Source: Erysipelotrichaceae bacterium (GTDB taxonomy: Bacteria; Bacillota_I; Bacilli_A; Erysipelotrichales; Erysipelotrichaceae). Taken from it: a stretch of DNA of 42,895 nt. The position numbers were made by a program, and so were the translations under genes. Shown piece after piece: positions 33,890-41,924 of this stretch; the stretch's first letter is position 1; every line of letters starts with the position of its first letter. Below the pieces are notes generated by a model that saw nothing but the letters and a program-made list of their open reading frames with translations, ran no database searches and had not been told where the DNA came from. Location: assembly GCA_020026035.1 (NCBI GenBank), contig JAHHRC010000004.1, forward strand, positions 1-42,895, written 5' to 3'.

Positions 33890-34181
33890 TGGATATTTGA
33901 ATTTGGGTTCCATCACTGAGTTGAACTTGTTCTTCCTTGAGTAAGTCATCTTGAATGAGTTGAGAGACATCGATGGCATCATCGTTGTGTTTAAGACGAT
34001 ATTGAACGATGGCCGCATCGACGACTTTGCACTTTGCTTGATCTGCTTTGTTGTTTACGATACCAAGTGTCGTTTGGATGTTTGGAACGGATAGTAAAAA
34101 TAGAATAGAGACAATGGTCACGACAATGATCATTTCTAAAAGGGTAAACCCTTTGTTGTTTTGTTGTTTGATGGGAATCAA
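33867..34181 (-). CDS. comGC: ComGC major pseudopilin
   Basis: ComGC is the main subunit of the transformation pseudopilus that draws DNA through the wall. The 104-residue product has the classical site NNKGFTLLEMIIVVTIVSIL near residues 8-27 with Glu at +5, then a small helical domain. The only canonical start in place is a TTG at 34181, and AAGGA is directly next to it with almost no spacing. An ATT or ATC a few codons later would be better placed for that site, so the true start is uncertain. Confidence 0.88.
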   Translation of the reverse strand: MIPIKQQNNKGFTLLEMIIVVTIVSILFLLSVPNIQTTLGIVNNKADQAKCKVVDAAIVQYRLKHNDDAIDVSQLIQDDLLKEEQVQLSDGTQIQISNGQAYIP

Positions 34182-34190
34182 TCCTTTCTA

Positions 34191-35267
34191 TTAGATTTGG
34201 TTTATTACTTGCATTGGCATCATTAAGACTTGATAAATGAGTATGATCATAGCACCAATCATGCCATAACAAACTAGTTGCATGGTTTTGGTGATGCGGT
34301 TGATTTTTAGATAGAGAAATTCTTTTGTGGTTTGCATGTAGGATGTAAGCATTTCATTTACATCCGTTGCATACATAGCGATTTTAAAGAATTTCATAAG
34401 GGTTGGATCAAGGTATGCAGATGTTAAGCTTTCTTGGAAGTTCACTCCTTTTTGTAAGGCTTTTTCCATCGTTGATGCGATTAGTTGCATGATGGGTTGT
34501 TTGTCTAAGCTTTTTAAAACTTCAATCGTTTGTTTGGTCGATAGGTTTTGGTTTAAACAAAGCGAAAAGTATTGCACGTACACCATCGAGACGTATTTTA
34601 CTAAGATGCAGTTTGGGAAGTGGGTTTGCAAAAACGTGTAGCTTTTTTGTTGGATTGTTTTGTCTTTTAGTAATTGCAGATAGATTAGAAAGCTTAGAAA
34701 TAGAATGCATAGGGTTGTGTAGAAGAATTTGATGTTTGAGCGTAAGGTGTTATAGGATGTTGTGTTTAAGTCAAAGGTTTCCATCATTCTTAGTAACGTA
34801 GGAAAACAAAGTTCATTGAAAATCATCATGCCAACAAGCGTTAAGAAGAATAGTAGAAGGGGATACATGAGCTTCTTGTCGATTTGTTTTTTGAGTTTGT
34901 TTTTGCTTGTTTGAACATCTATGGAAAGGCTTAAACAGTCTTGGAAGGAAAGAATTTTACCAAAGCTATAGATCAAAGGTTTGTATTCTTTACTGACTAC
35001 TTCATCAAAGAAGGAAACTGGCAAATACCCAGATTGAAGCTTTTTTTGAATAAACTGAAAGGAAGACGAGTTTGACGCATCTTCTAATAAAAGCAATGCG
35101 TCTTGGAGGGTTAAGCCATGTTTGAGTAGGGTGTTGATTCCTTGTAGGTCAACTTCCGTAAGTAAAGTCTTCTTCGAGTTGTGTTTCTTCCAAGGTATGG
35201 GTTTGGATGCCTTGTTGAATCTTTTGTTGTAAAGTGACAAAGTTCTTGGATGTTCGATGGTTTTCAA
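34191..35267 (-). CDS. comGB: ComGB pseudopilus inner-membrane protein
   Basis: ComGB is the GspF/PilC-type platform protein of the transformation pseudopilus. The 358-residue reading contains GspF-like repeats with LLKHGLTLQDALLLLE near residue 48 and the second FQESLTSAYLDPT segment, and three hydrophobic regions (about 134-160, 184-201, 330-350). It has no ATG before residue 134. The longest start is a TTG at 35267, with GAGGTG 10 bases upstream; a TTG at 35240 is also in frame. Overlap with comGA is 119 bases, longer than is common. Confidence 0.88.
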   Translation of the reverse strand: MKTIEHPRTLSLYNKRFNKASKPIPWKKHNSKKTLLTEVDLQGINTLLKHGLTLQDALLLLEDASNSSSFQFIQKKLQSGYLPVSFFDEVVSKEYKPLIYSFGKILSFQDCLSLSIDVQTSKNKLKKQIDKKLMYPLLLFFLTLVGMMIFNELCFPTLLRMMETFDLNTTSYNTLRSNIKFFYTTLCILFLSFLIYLQLLKDKTIQQKSYTFLQTHFPNCILVKYVSMVYVQYFSLCLNQNLSTKQTIEVLKSLDKQPIMQLIASTMEKALQKGVNFQESLTSAYLDPTLMKFFKIAMYATDVNEMLTSYMQTTKEFLYLKINRITKTMQLVCYGMIGAMIILIYQVLMMPMQVINQI

Positions 35268-36135
35268 AGTAGTATTGCACCTCGCTTTCGTTCATGATTT
35301 CATAGACACCCATACGGCCGTGGTCTTTTGTGGCTAGAAGGCGTTGGGTGCTAATGCCTTTGAGTACTGCCTGTAACATGGTTTCTTGAATGCCAAGATC
35401 TTCAAGACGGTGAATTGTATTAACACAGCTTGACGCATGGATACTTGTTACAACTAAATGGCCCGTTAGTGCGCAACGTAAAGCGATTTCTGCTTGTTTA
35501 CTGTCGCGTATTTCACCAATCATAATGATATCGGGGTCATGGCGCATGAGTTGCTTTAAGCCTTGATCAAAGGTTAATGGACCATGTTCATTGACCGATA
35601 GTTGAACGAAGTGATTCGAATACACTTCGACTGGGTCTTCTAGGGTGAACACTTTTTTTCCTTGTACGGCATTTAGAATGGTATAAAGGGAAGTCGTTTT
35701 CCCTGAGCCTGTAACACCGGAAAAAATGAAGAGTCCATTGCGATGTATTGTGATGGTTTTTAAGTAGTGGATGCTTGCTTGATCGTAGGTTAAATCATCA
35801 ATTTCTAACGATGTGTTTTGATTTAAGATCCGTAAGACACCACTTGTTAAAGAAACACTTGCTAACACAGCAAAGCGTAAGGCAAGTCGTTTGCCATTGA
35901 CCGTTACGTCAAACCGGCCGGTTTGCGGTTTGAAGGCGTTTGATAAGTCAAGGTTTGCCCGATACAAAAGGTAGTTGAAAAAAGATTGGTCGGCTTCAAA
36001 GTTGCGTAGTTTTAAAATGACACCGTCTATTCGCATTTCGGCACTGACGCTATGATCTTGGTACATATTGAAATGGATGTCAGAGACGTTGTACTTCAAA
36101 GCAATCTTTAAACAATCGACAAGACGTTGTTCCAT
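35149..36135 (-). CDS. comGA: ComGA secretion ATPase
   Basis: ComGA powers assembly of the transformation pseudopilus. The 328-residue GspE/PilB-type ATPase has Walker A GVTGSGKT (140-147), the Asp box LEDPVE near 178, Walker B/His segments MIGEIRDSKQAEIALR and VVTSIHA. The tetracysteine zinc site of PilB proteins is absent, as in other ComGA proteins. GAAGGAGG lies 5 bases before the ATG. It is the first gene of a compact seven-gene operon; the rest of the uptake machinery (comE, comF, comC) is outside the window. Confidence 0.95.
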   Translation of the reverse strand: MEQRLVDCLKIALKYNVSDIHFNMYQDHSVSAEMRIDGVILKLRNFEADQSFFNYLLYRANLDLSNAFKPQTGRFDVTVNGKRLALRFAVLASVSLTSGVLRILNQNTSLEIDDLTYDQASIHYLKTITIHRNGLFIFSGVTGSGKTTSLYTILNAVQGKKVFTLEDPVEVYSNHFVQLSVNEHGPLTFDQGLKQLMRHDPDIIMIGEIRDSKQAEIALRCALTGHLVVTSIHASSCVNTIHRLEDLGIQETMLQAVLKGISTQRLLATKDHGRMGVYEIMNESEVQYYFENHRTSKNFVTLQQKIQQGIQTHTLEETQLEEDFTYGS

Positions 36136-36155
36136 GAATCCTCCTTCACTTACTT

Positions 36156-36196
36156 CATTCGTAAGAAATTCGAATCATTGCAAAAGATTTTGATTC
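36156..36196 (-). promoter_or_regulatory. Candidate competence promoter of the comG operon
   Basis: Read on the minus strand, TACGAATG (36163-36156) differs by one base from the streptococcal ComX/SigX cin box TACGAATA and lies 20 bases before the comGA ATG. Just upstream is an inverted repeat GAATCA/TGATTC (36172-36177/36191-36196 on the plus strand). No good sigma-A promoter is visible. The link to a competence sigma factor is inference. Confidence 0.35.
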
Positions 36197-36266
36197 TTTT
36201 GGAAGTTTCTTCCTTTACGATGATTTTGTAGTTGGTGATTTTTTTCTATGAATATGCGGTTAGTAG

Positions 36267-36295
36267 TTGGAAAAAACTTGTAATTATGGTATTCT
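36267..36295 (+). promoter_or_regulatory. Predicted promoter of efp
   Basis: TTGGAA (36267-36272), a 17-base spacer and extended -10 TGGTATTCT (hexamer 36290-36295). The mRNA leader would be about 140 bases. The 308-base gap between comGA and efp holds this promoter, the comG promoter region and the efp leader; I see no credible gene in it. Confidence 0.5.
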
Positions 36296-36361
36296 TTACA
36301 AGCGAATCAGTGTTGGTTTTGAAGAAAAACTGGACTGGTTGTATCAAAAGAAAATGGCAAG

Positions 36362-36417
36362 GAAACTGCTTTTTCTCAACTATAAGGGTTGTCTTATGCT
36401 TGAGTAAATGCAGTTTC
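36362..36417 (+). promoter_or_regulatory. Long imperfect hairpin in the efp leader
   Basis: GAAACTGC (36362-36369) pairs with GCAGTTTC (36410-36417). Inside, TTT/AAA, CTCAA/TTGAG (36375-36379/36400-36404) and ATAAG/CTTAT (36382-36386/36393-36397) continue the stem with single mismatches and close on the loop GGTTGT. In total about 22 pairs in 56 bases. No T run follows, so it is not a terminator. It lies 26 bases before the efp start. Confidence 0.6.
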
Positions 36418-36443
36418 AAACCGTAAGAGAAAGGTGATTTGAA

Positions 36444-37004
36444 ATGATTTTAGTAAGCGAATTAAAACCAGGAACAACATTTGAATACGAAGGTAATATC
36501 TACCAATGCTTAAATGTTGACCGCAACAAAACTGCAATGCGTCAGATGATTATGAAGGTTAAGACAAAGGATCTTCGTACAGGAACAGTTAACGAATTAA
36601 CATTCACAGGTGGAGGAAAGGTTGAACAAGCGCACATCGACAAGCGTGAAATGCAATACCTTTACGATGCTGGTGAAGCTCTATGTTTCATGGACTTAAA
36701 CACATATGAACAAATCGAAATTGCAAAGGAACGTCTAACTTGGGAAATGCAATTCATGAAGGAAAATGACATGGTTATGATCTCTGTTTATAATGGAACA
36801 GAAATCCTAGGTGTTATTCTTCCAGATAAGGTAGACCTAAAGATCGTTGAATGTGAACCAGCTGTAAAGGGTGACACAGCAACAAATGCAACTAAGAACG
36901 CTGTTGTTGAAACAGGTCTTGCAATTCGTGTACCTCTATTCATCAAGAATGGTGAAATGGTTACGATTTCAACTGCTGACGGAAAATATTCCGGACGTGC
37001 TTAA
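36444..37004 (+). CDS. efp: Elongation factor P
   Basis: EF-P binds between the P and E sites and rescues ribosomes stalled on polyproline. The 186-residue length and three beta-barrel domains are normal, with KPGTTFEYEGNIY near the start, LRTG at 44-47 and the C-terminal VPLFIKNGEMVTISTADG. The tip loop of domain I is unusual: it reads DRNKTAMRQM, so the position that is Lys32 in B. subtilis (PGKG) is Met32 by ungapped alignment, with K29 and R33 nearby. The GAGAAAGGTG ribosome binding site supports the ATG. A terminator follows. Confidence 0.95.
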   Translation: MILVSELKPGTTFEYEGNIYQCLNVDRNKTAMRQMIMKVKTKDLRTGTVNELTFTGGGKVEQAHIDKREMQYLYDAGEALCFMDLNTYEQIEIAKERLTWEMQFMKENDMVMISVYNGTEILGVILPDKVDLKIVECEPAVKGDTATNATKNAVVETGLAIRVPLFIKNGEMVTISTADGKYSGRA

Positions 37005-37010
37005 AAAGTC

Positions 37011-37035
37011 AATGTGCTGCAAAGCACATTTTCTT
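37011..37035 (+). terminator. Terminator after efp
   Basis: AATGTGCT (37011-37018) and AGCACATT (37023-37030) form a perfect stem with a GCAA tetraloop and a short T-rich tail. Confidence 0.75.
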
Positions 37036-37055
37036 ATAGAAAAGGGGTAGAATCT

Positions 37056-38015
37056 ATGTCGCAAAACAAGACAGAAAGTATGAAAAATACCAATATGTAT
37101 AGCGATTCTTGTTGTCAAACAAGTGATGAAGCTATTAGATTCTTAAGCCATACGCCATCACCTTTAAAGATGAAGCGGGCATTCTTCTTACAAGAATGTG
37201 ATGCCTTACACATCGAACGTCGTATGGTACGGGGGAACCGATATAACAATCGTGATCTTCTGATTAAGCGCTATAAGAAGAACACATTCCTTGATGAAGT
37301 TGTCGAAGAAACACTTGATGTGAATGTGCCAACATTTATTTCCGAAGAACGGCCACTTGAAAAAACAGTGAAGTTAGATGTCATTGTCGATGAGGAAGAA
37401 AATGAGGAAGAGGAAGAAATCTTATTAGATACCTTCAAGCTTCGTTTCTCATCGCCATTTAAGGCAATGGATCTAGCGTTATTGCAAGATGTCAAACATA
37501 TGAAGGTGTATGTGCAACGCTACTACCGCAAGTATGCAATCTCGGCGCTTGTGTTTAGTTTAGCGATTGCGAACCAGTTAAACCAAAATCCCTTTGGGTT
37601 TGCACGGATGACATTCTCACAAGGTTCTTGGTTGTGGTTACGAATTGCCTTACTTGGAACGTTATCCGAGTTATTGATGATTGTCTTAGTTTCATTAAGT
37701 AATAAGGCAATGAACTACAAACGGTCGATCGTTGTGCAATCTTGTAGTTGTGCGACTTCGTGTATTGCCTTAACAGCAGCGAATTTCTCGATGTTTTATT
37801 CGCCAACGATTTGGTTGTTCCTATTTAGTTTAGCAATCATTTATGGGGCAATGGCAAGATTGATTGCCTTAAAGAAAGCCTATCGTTTAAGTGATGAACA
37901 AGGCGTAAAAGCTGTCTTACTTTCCTATGTCTATGTCTTCTTACTCTTTACCTTATGGTATGGACTTGTTGGACAAGACATTTCAAGAATCATTCATTGT
38001 TTTATTAAGTATTAA
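37056..38015 (+). CDS. Integral membrane protein of unknown function
   Basis: The 319-residue protein is not recognised. The first 155 residues are soluble and charged, with an acidic patch (DEEENEEEEE near 113-122), and two adjacent Cys near residue 19. The second half carries about six membrane segments (from about residue 160), some with many Ser and Leu and a CSCATSC stretch. AAAGGGG lies before the ATG at 37056; a GTG at 37014 in the same frame falls in the efp terminator and is rejected. It is followed by a strong terminator. Confidence 0.75.
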   Translation: MSQNKTESMKNTNMYSDSCCQTSDEAIRFLSHTPSPLKMKRAFFLQECDALHIERRMVRGNRYNNRDLLIKRYKKNTFLDEVVEETLDVNVPTFISEERPLEKTVKLDVIVDEEENEEEEEILLDTFKLRFSSPFKAMDLALLQDVKHMKVYVQRYYRKYAISALVFSLAIANQLNQNPFGFARMTFSQGSWLWLRIALLGTLSELLMIVLVSLSNKAMNYKRSIVVQSCSCATSCIALTAANFSMFYSPTIWLFLFSLAIIYGAMARLIALKKAYRLSDEQGVKAVLLSYVYVFLLFTLWYGLVGQDISRIIHCFIKY

Positions 38016-38016
38016 A

Positions 38017-38047
38017 GGACTTGGTGGTTTTACCACTAGGTCTTTTT
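38017..38047 (+). terminator. Intrinsic terminator
   Basis: GACTTGGTGGT (38018-38028) pairs with ACCACTAGGTC (38032-38042), with two G-U pairs, followed by TTTTT. Confidence 0.88.
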
Positions 38048-38049
38048 GA

Positions 38050-38077
38050 TTGAGGAATTTGTCAATTGCGTTATAAT
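38050..38077 (+). promoter_or_regulatory. Promoter of ribU
   Basis: TTGAGG (38050-38055), 16-base spacer and consensus TATAAT (38072-38077), just before the FMN riboswitch. Confidence 0.7.
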
Positions 38078-38087
38078 GTACTAGATA

Positions 38088-38241
38088 AAACTCAGGGCAA
38101 GGTGTAATTCCTGACCGGCGGTATACCCCGCGAAACGAGAAATCGTTTGATTCGGTTTGATTCCGAAGGCGACAGTTATAGTCTGGATGGAAGAGTCGTA
38201 TTGTAAATGACCCGAGGTTTTTATCGTGAAGCCTCTTTTTT
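38088..38241 (+). promoter_or_regulatory. FMN riboswitch (RFN element) with terminator
   Basis: Conserved RFN blocks are clear: CAGGGCAAGGTG near 38093, CCTGACCGGCGGTA near 38110, CCCGCGA near 38127 and TAGTCTGGATGGAAGAG near 38179. The expression platform is the hairpin GAGGTTT (38214-38220) with AAGCCTC (38229-38235) and six T. Binding of FMN should favour the terminator and lower riboflavin uptake. Confidence 0.95.
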
Positions 38242-38263
38242 ATTGGCTTAGAAAGGGTTTTTT

Positions 38264-38845
38264 ATGAAAACAAAATCAATTACTAAAATTGCGGTATTAG
38301 GAGCCATTGCCTTTATTTTAATGTTGCTAGACTTCCCAGTACCATTTGCACCACCATTCTATCGTTTAGACTTTTCAGAAGTCGTTGTATTAGTGGGTGG
38401 CTTTGCCTTAGGTCCTTTTGCGGCGATTGTTATTGAAGCGTTAAAGATTGTATTAAATCTCATGTTCCATGGATCAATTACAGCAGGGGTTGGCGAGTTT
38501 GCAAACTTTCTAATTGGCATTAGCTTTGTTGTACCGGCATCGATTGTCTATCAAAAAAACAAAACAAGAGCGCAGGCAAAACGAGGACTATGGATTGGTG
38601 GTCTTTCAATGGTTGTAGTAGGACTAATTCTGAATTATTTTGTTCTGCTACCAGCTTATAGTTACTTTTTAAAGATGCCAATGGATGTCATTCTCTCCAT
38701 GGGAAAAGCGATTGTACCAATCATTGATTCAAAGCTTACCTTCGTGATTCTTGCGACAACGCCATTCAATCTAGTTAAAGCGATCATTATTTCGGTTGTG
38801 ACAGTCCATCTTTACAAGCATGTTTCACCATTATTACACAAATAA
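38264..38845 (+). CDS. ribU: Riboflavin ECF transporter substrate-binding subunit
   Basis: RibU is the S component that binds riboflavin and works with the shared ECF energising module (EcfA, EcfA', EcfT), which is not in the window. The 193-residue protein has about six membrane segments, the LDFPVPFAPPFYRLDFSEV region typical of RibU near residues 22-40 and the ECF S-component pattern GPFAAIVIEALKIVLN. The FMN riboswitch directly upstream is strong support for the substrate. A hairpin follows. Confidence 0.94.
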   Translation: MKTKSITKIAVLGAIAFILMLLDFPVPFAPPFYRLDFSEVVVLVGGFALGPFAAIVIEALKIVLNLMFHGSITAGVGEFANFLIGISFVVPASIVYQKNKTRAQAKRGLWIGGLSMVVVGLILNYFVLLPAYSYFLKMPMDVILSMGKAIVPIIDSKLTFVILATTPFNLVKAIIISVVTVHLYKHVSPLLHK

Positions 38846-38860
38846 ACGAAGAAAAGACAC

Positions 38861-38888
38861 AACAAGCGGCCATTATTGGTCGCTTGTT
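38861..38888 (+). terminator. Hairpin after ribU overlapping the next promoter
   Basis: AACAAGCGGCC (38861-38871) pairs with GGTCGCTTGTT (38878-38888) over 11 bp with one G-U pair. No T run follows; the -10 of the next gene begins 5 bases later. It may be both a 3'-end structure and an operator. Confidence 0.5.
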
Positions 38889-38889
38889 A

Positions 38890-38898
38890 TGGTATAAT
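38890..38898 (+). promoter_or_regulatory. Extended -10 promoter of the tail-anchored protein/cmk/der operon
   Basis: TGGTATAAT (consensus -10 at 38893-38898) has the extended TGN element. Its -35 position lies within the preceding inverted repeat and does not match the consensus. Confidence 0.6.
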
Positions 38899-38924
38899 AG
38901 CTAAGAAATACGGGGAGTAAGAAG

Positions 38925-39926
38925 ATGAGCAAATATTCACGTACAAGAAAATATGAAGATTTAAGAAATCGTTTAGAACATGAAGTAGAGCAAGATTTAC
39001 AAACCAATGATCTCGCTCATTTTGAACAACGTTTAAATAACATTAATGCACGTAACTTTGAAGCACCACAACCAACAAAAACGGCGGAAGAACATGATCC
39101 AATTCATTCAAGACGCAACCAAGGTTTTGAAACAAAGGAAATGAAGCCAATTGAACCAAAGGTTGAACAAGCCTTTGAGCCTGCTTACATTCAAACAGCA
39201 CGCAAAAACAATGAGAACTACAATACGGCTGTCTTCCAGAATGATTACCTCAATGAATATATCAATGAAGTAAAACGCTATAATATCGACCAAGGAAATG
39301 CTTTCTCACAAAATACAGAAGTCAATATTCTTCGTTCCTTGCGTGGCGATCAAGTAGAGAAGGTTGAAAAGCCATATCCAAATGAACCGGTGGAAGATTT
39401 GATTGCGGCTACGCTAATCAAAGATGCAAACACCATCAACAATCTTAAGAAACAAGAAGAGGCTTACTATGAAGAAGAGCCTGTTGTGGAAGAAGAAATC
39501 GAGCAAACAGCGGATATTCCATTCTTCAATTCCAAGCGTTCGGATGATTTGTTCAACGACTTTATGGGGTTGAATGAAGAAAGCACAACTGGATCACTTC
39601 GTAGCAAGGAAGATATTGCAAAAGAAGTACAATCGTTGATTGCTGGAAATCCAATGGAAGACACAAGACCTTCTAGCTTATTGGAAGATAGTGATTATGA
39701 TTCGTATACGATGGATGATCGTACAACGAATCAAAGATTGTTAAATGAAACAACGCAAATGCGTGCACAATTAGATGACTATGAAGATAATCTTATGGAA
39801 GTAAACGATAAGATGAATCATCAAAACAAAGTGATGAACACGGTTTTAATTGTGTTAATCATTGCCTTGACGATTGTGTTAGGGGTTGTTGTATATTGGG
39901 TATTAAAGTCTAAGGGGTTATTTTAA
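38925..39926 (+). CDS. Tail-anchored, largely disordered protein of unknown function
   Basis: The 333-residue protein is not recognised. It has one membrane segment at the very C-terminus (about 306-328), preceded by a coiled-coil-like stretch (270-305), so it should be anchored by its tail with the bulk in the cytoplasm. The rest is rich in Glu, Asn, Asp and Gln and looks disordered, with short helical parts such as the N-terminal EDLRNRLEHEVEQDLQ. The form recalls scaffold or division proteins, which is only an impression. GGGGAG precedes the ATG. The stop overlaps the cmk start (TAATG). Confidence 0.75.
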   Translation: MSKYSRTRKYEDLRNRLEHEVEQDLQTNDLAHFEQRLNNINARNFEAPQPTKTAEEHDPIHSRRNQGFETKEMKPIEPKVEQAFEPAYIQTARKNNENYNTAVFQNDYLNEYINEVKRYNIDQGNAFSQNTEVNILRSLRGDQVEKVEKPYPNEPVEDLIAATLIKDANTINNLKKQEEAYYEEEPVVEEEIEQTADIPFFNSKRSDDLFNDFMGLNEESTTGSLRSKEDIAKEVQSLIAGNPMEDTRPSSLLEDSDYDSYTMDDRTTNQRLLNETTQMRAQLDDYEDNLMEVNDKMNHQNKVMNTVLIVLIIALTIVLGVVVYWVLKSKGLF

Positions 39927-40603
39927 TGGGAAGAATTAATATTGCGATTGATGGGCCAAGTGCTGCTGGTAAAAGTACAATCGCGAAAATGTTAGGAAGT
40001 CGTCTGAATTACATTCATTTGGATTCTGGCGCAATGTATCGATGCACTGCTTATAAAGCAGATCAAATGGGCCTCGATATTGAAGATGAAGCGGCAATTT
40101 GCAAGATGCTAGAAGACACAAGCATTGTCTTAACAGAAAACGGGGATGTGATTTTAGATGGAACATGTGTTTCCAAAGAAATTCGTACCGATGCCATCTC
40201 ACAGCTTGCTAGCCGTGTTTCAAAATTAGAAAAAGTACGTGCTGACTTAGTCGCAAGACAAATGGAAATGGCCAAAGACAAAGGCTTCATTATGGATGGA
40301 CGCGACATTGGAACAGTTGTGTTAAAGGATGCGGAAGTTAAGGTATTCTTAACAGCGACTGCAAGAGCGCGGGCAATGCGTCGTTTAAAACAAAACAACG
40401 ACCAACAGATTGCGACATCTGATTTAGAAACAATAGAAAAAGAAATTGAAGAACGTGATTACCGCGATACACATCGTGCAGCTTCACCATTAAAGAAAGC
40501 AGACGATGCGGTTGAAATTGATAGTTCAAATCTATGTGCCGAAGAAGTATTAGATGCGATCTATGCACTCGTTCTTGAAAAGATCCAAAAGGAGGATTTT
40601 TGA
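39926..40603 (+). CDS. cmk: Cytidylate kinase
   Basis: Cmk phosphorylates CMP and dCMP with ATP. The 225-residue protein has the P-loop DGPSAAGKST (9-18), the CMP-binding LDSGAMYR (32-39), the MDGRDIGTVV segment near 126 and the lid with ARARAMRR. The bacterial CMP-specific insert is present. It is coupled to the upstream gene by a TAATG overlap and to der by TGATG. cmk and der are near each other in other Firmicutes. Confidence 0.96.
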   Translation: MGRINIAIDGPSAAGKSTIAKMLGSRLNYIHLDSGAMYRCTAYKADQMGLDIEDEAAICKMLEDTSIVLTENGDVILDGTCVSKEIRTDAISQLASRVSKLEKVRADLVARQMEMAKDKGFIMDGRDIGTVVLKDAEVKVFLTATARARAMRRLKQNNDQQIATSDLETIEKEIEERDYRDTHRAASPLKKADDAVEIDSSNLCAEEVLDAIYALVLEKIQKEDF

Positions 40604-41916
40604 TGAATAAAGGTGTAATTGCCATCGTTGGCCGTCCGAATGTCGGAAAGTCAACGATTTTTAACCGTATGGTAGGCGAGAGAATCTCCATTGTAGAAAA
40701 TGTACCAGGTGTAACACGTGACCGTATTTACGCTACAGCAAACTGGTTAGGAAATGATTTTTCTTTGATTGATACGGGAGGAATCCAATTAGCGGATCAA
40801 CCATACCAAGAAGAAATTCGTGCCCAAGTTTCGATTGCGATTGATGAAGCGGATGTCATTGTGCTTGTTGTAAGTGGACAGGGTGGATTGAACGATGATG
40901 ATCAATACATTGCCAATATGCTACACAAGACATCAAAACCAGTTGTCGTTGCGGTAAATAAGATTGATGATACAACCCATATTGCGGAAATCTATGAATT
41001 CTATACCCTTGGATTAGGTGATCCAATTGCGGTATCTGGTATTCATGGTACAGGTGTTGGTGACTTATTAGACACCTGTATTGGCTTGTTCCCAGAAGAC
41101 AATGAAAAAGAAGAATTTGAAGGGACTAAGATTGCTGTAATTGGGGAACCAAATGTCGGAAAGTCTTCTTTGACAAATGCGATTTTAAAGCAGAATCGTG
41201 CCATTGTCGCAAACGAAGAAGGAACGACGAGGGATGCGGTGGACACACCATTTGAATACGAAGGAAAGCCATATGTCATTATTGATACAGCCGGAATTCG
41301 TAAGCGTGGTAAGATCTACGAAAACATCGAAAAGTATTCTGTACTTCGGGCGATGGAAGCCATTGAACGTTGTGATGTTGCATTATTCTTAATCGATGCA
41401 GAAACAGGGATTCGTGAACAAGACAAACACGTTGCAGGATTTGCTCATGAAGCAGGAAAGCCAGTTGTCATTGTTGTAAATAAATGGGATGCCGTTGAAA
41501 AGGATACCCATACAATGAATGCCTTTACGGAGAAGGTTCGTAGTGAGTTCCAATACTTAAGCTATGCACCAATCATCTTTGTGTCTGCGAAAACTGGACA
41601 ACGTGTTATGAACATCTTGCCACTTGTAGATAAGGTGTATGAAAACTCCAATCGTCGTATTCAAACAAGTATCTTGAATGAAGTCATTGCCGATTGTCAG
41701 CTTACAACACCAGCGCCTGCAAGAAACGGAAAGCGTTTTAGAATCTACTTTGTAACACAAGTTTCTACCCAACCACCAACGTTTGTCTTCTCTTGTAATG
41801 ATCCTAAGTTGATGCACTTTACGTATCAACGTTTCTTAGAAAACCAATTGCGTGCAGCCTTTGACTTTGAAGGTACACCAATTCATATCATCGCAAGAAA
41901 GAAAATTTCAGACTAA
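40603..41916 (+). CDS. der: Ribosome-assembly GTPase Der (EngA)
   Basis: Der is an essential GTPase for 50S subunit maturation with two G domains in one chain. In the 437 residues the first domain has GRPNVGKST (10-18), DTGG and NKID; the second has GEPNVGKSS near residue 182, DTAGIRKRG and NKWD; a KH-like domain forms the C-terminus. The ATG at 40603 overlaps the cmk stop and follows AAAAGGAGG by 7 bases. A bidirectional terminator follows. Confidence 0.97.
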   Translation: MNKGVIAIVGRPNVGKSTIFNRMVGERISIVENVPGVTRDRIYATANWLGNDFSLIDTGGIQLADQPYQEEIRAQVSIAIDEADVIVLVVSGQGGLNDDDQYIANMLHKTSKPVVVAVNKIDDTTHIAEIYEFYTLGLGDPIAVSGIHGTGVGDLLDTCIGLFPEDNEKEEFEGTKIAVIGEPNVGKSSLTNAILKQNRAIVANEEGTTRDAVDTPFEYEGKPYVIIDTAGIRKRGKIYENIEKYSVLRAMEAIERCDVALFLIDAETGIREQDKHVAGFAHEAGKPVVIVVNKWDAVEKDTHTMNAFTEKVRSEFQYLSYAPIIFVSAKTGQRVMNILPLVDKVYENSNRRIQTSILNEVIADCQLTTPAPARNGKRFRIYFVTQVSTQPPTFVFSCNDPKLMHFTYQRFLENQLRAAFDFEGTPIHIIARKKISD

Positions 41917-41924
41917 TACAAACA

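Noticed and set aside
36232..36426. 64-codon open frame between comGA and efp
   Set aside because: No ribosome binding site, composition unlike a real protein, and it overlaps the efp promoter and leader hairpin.
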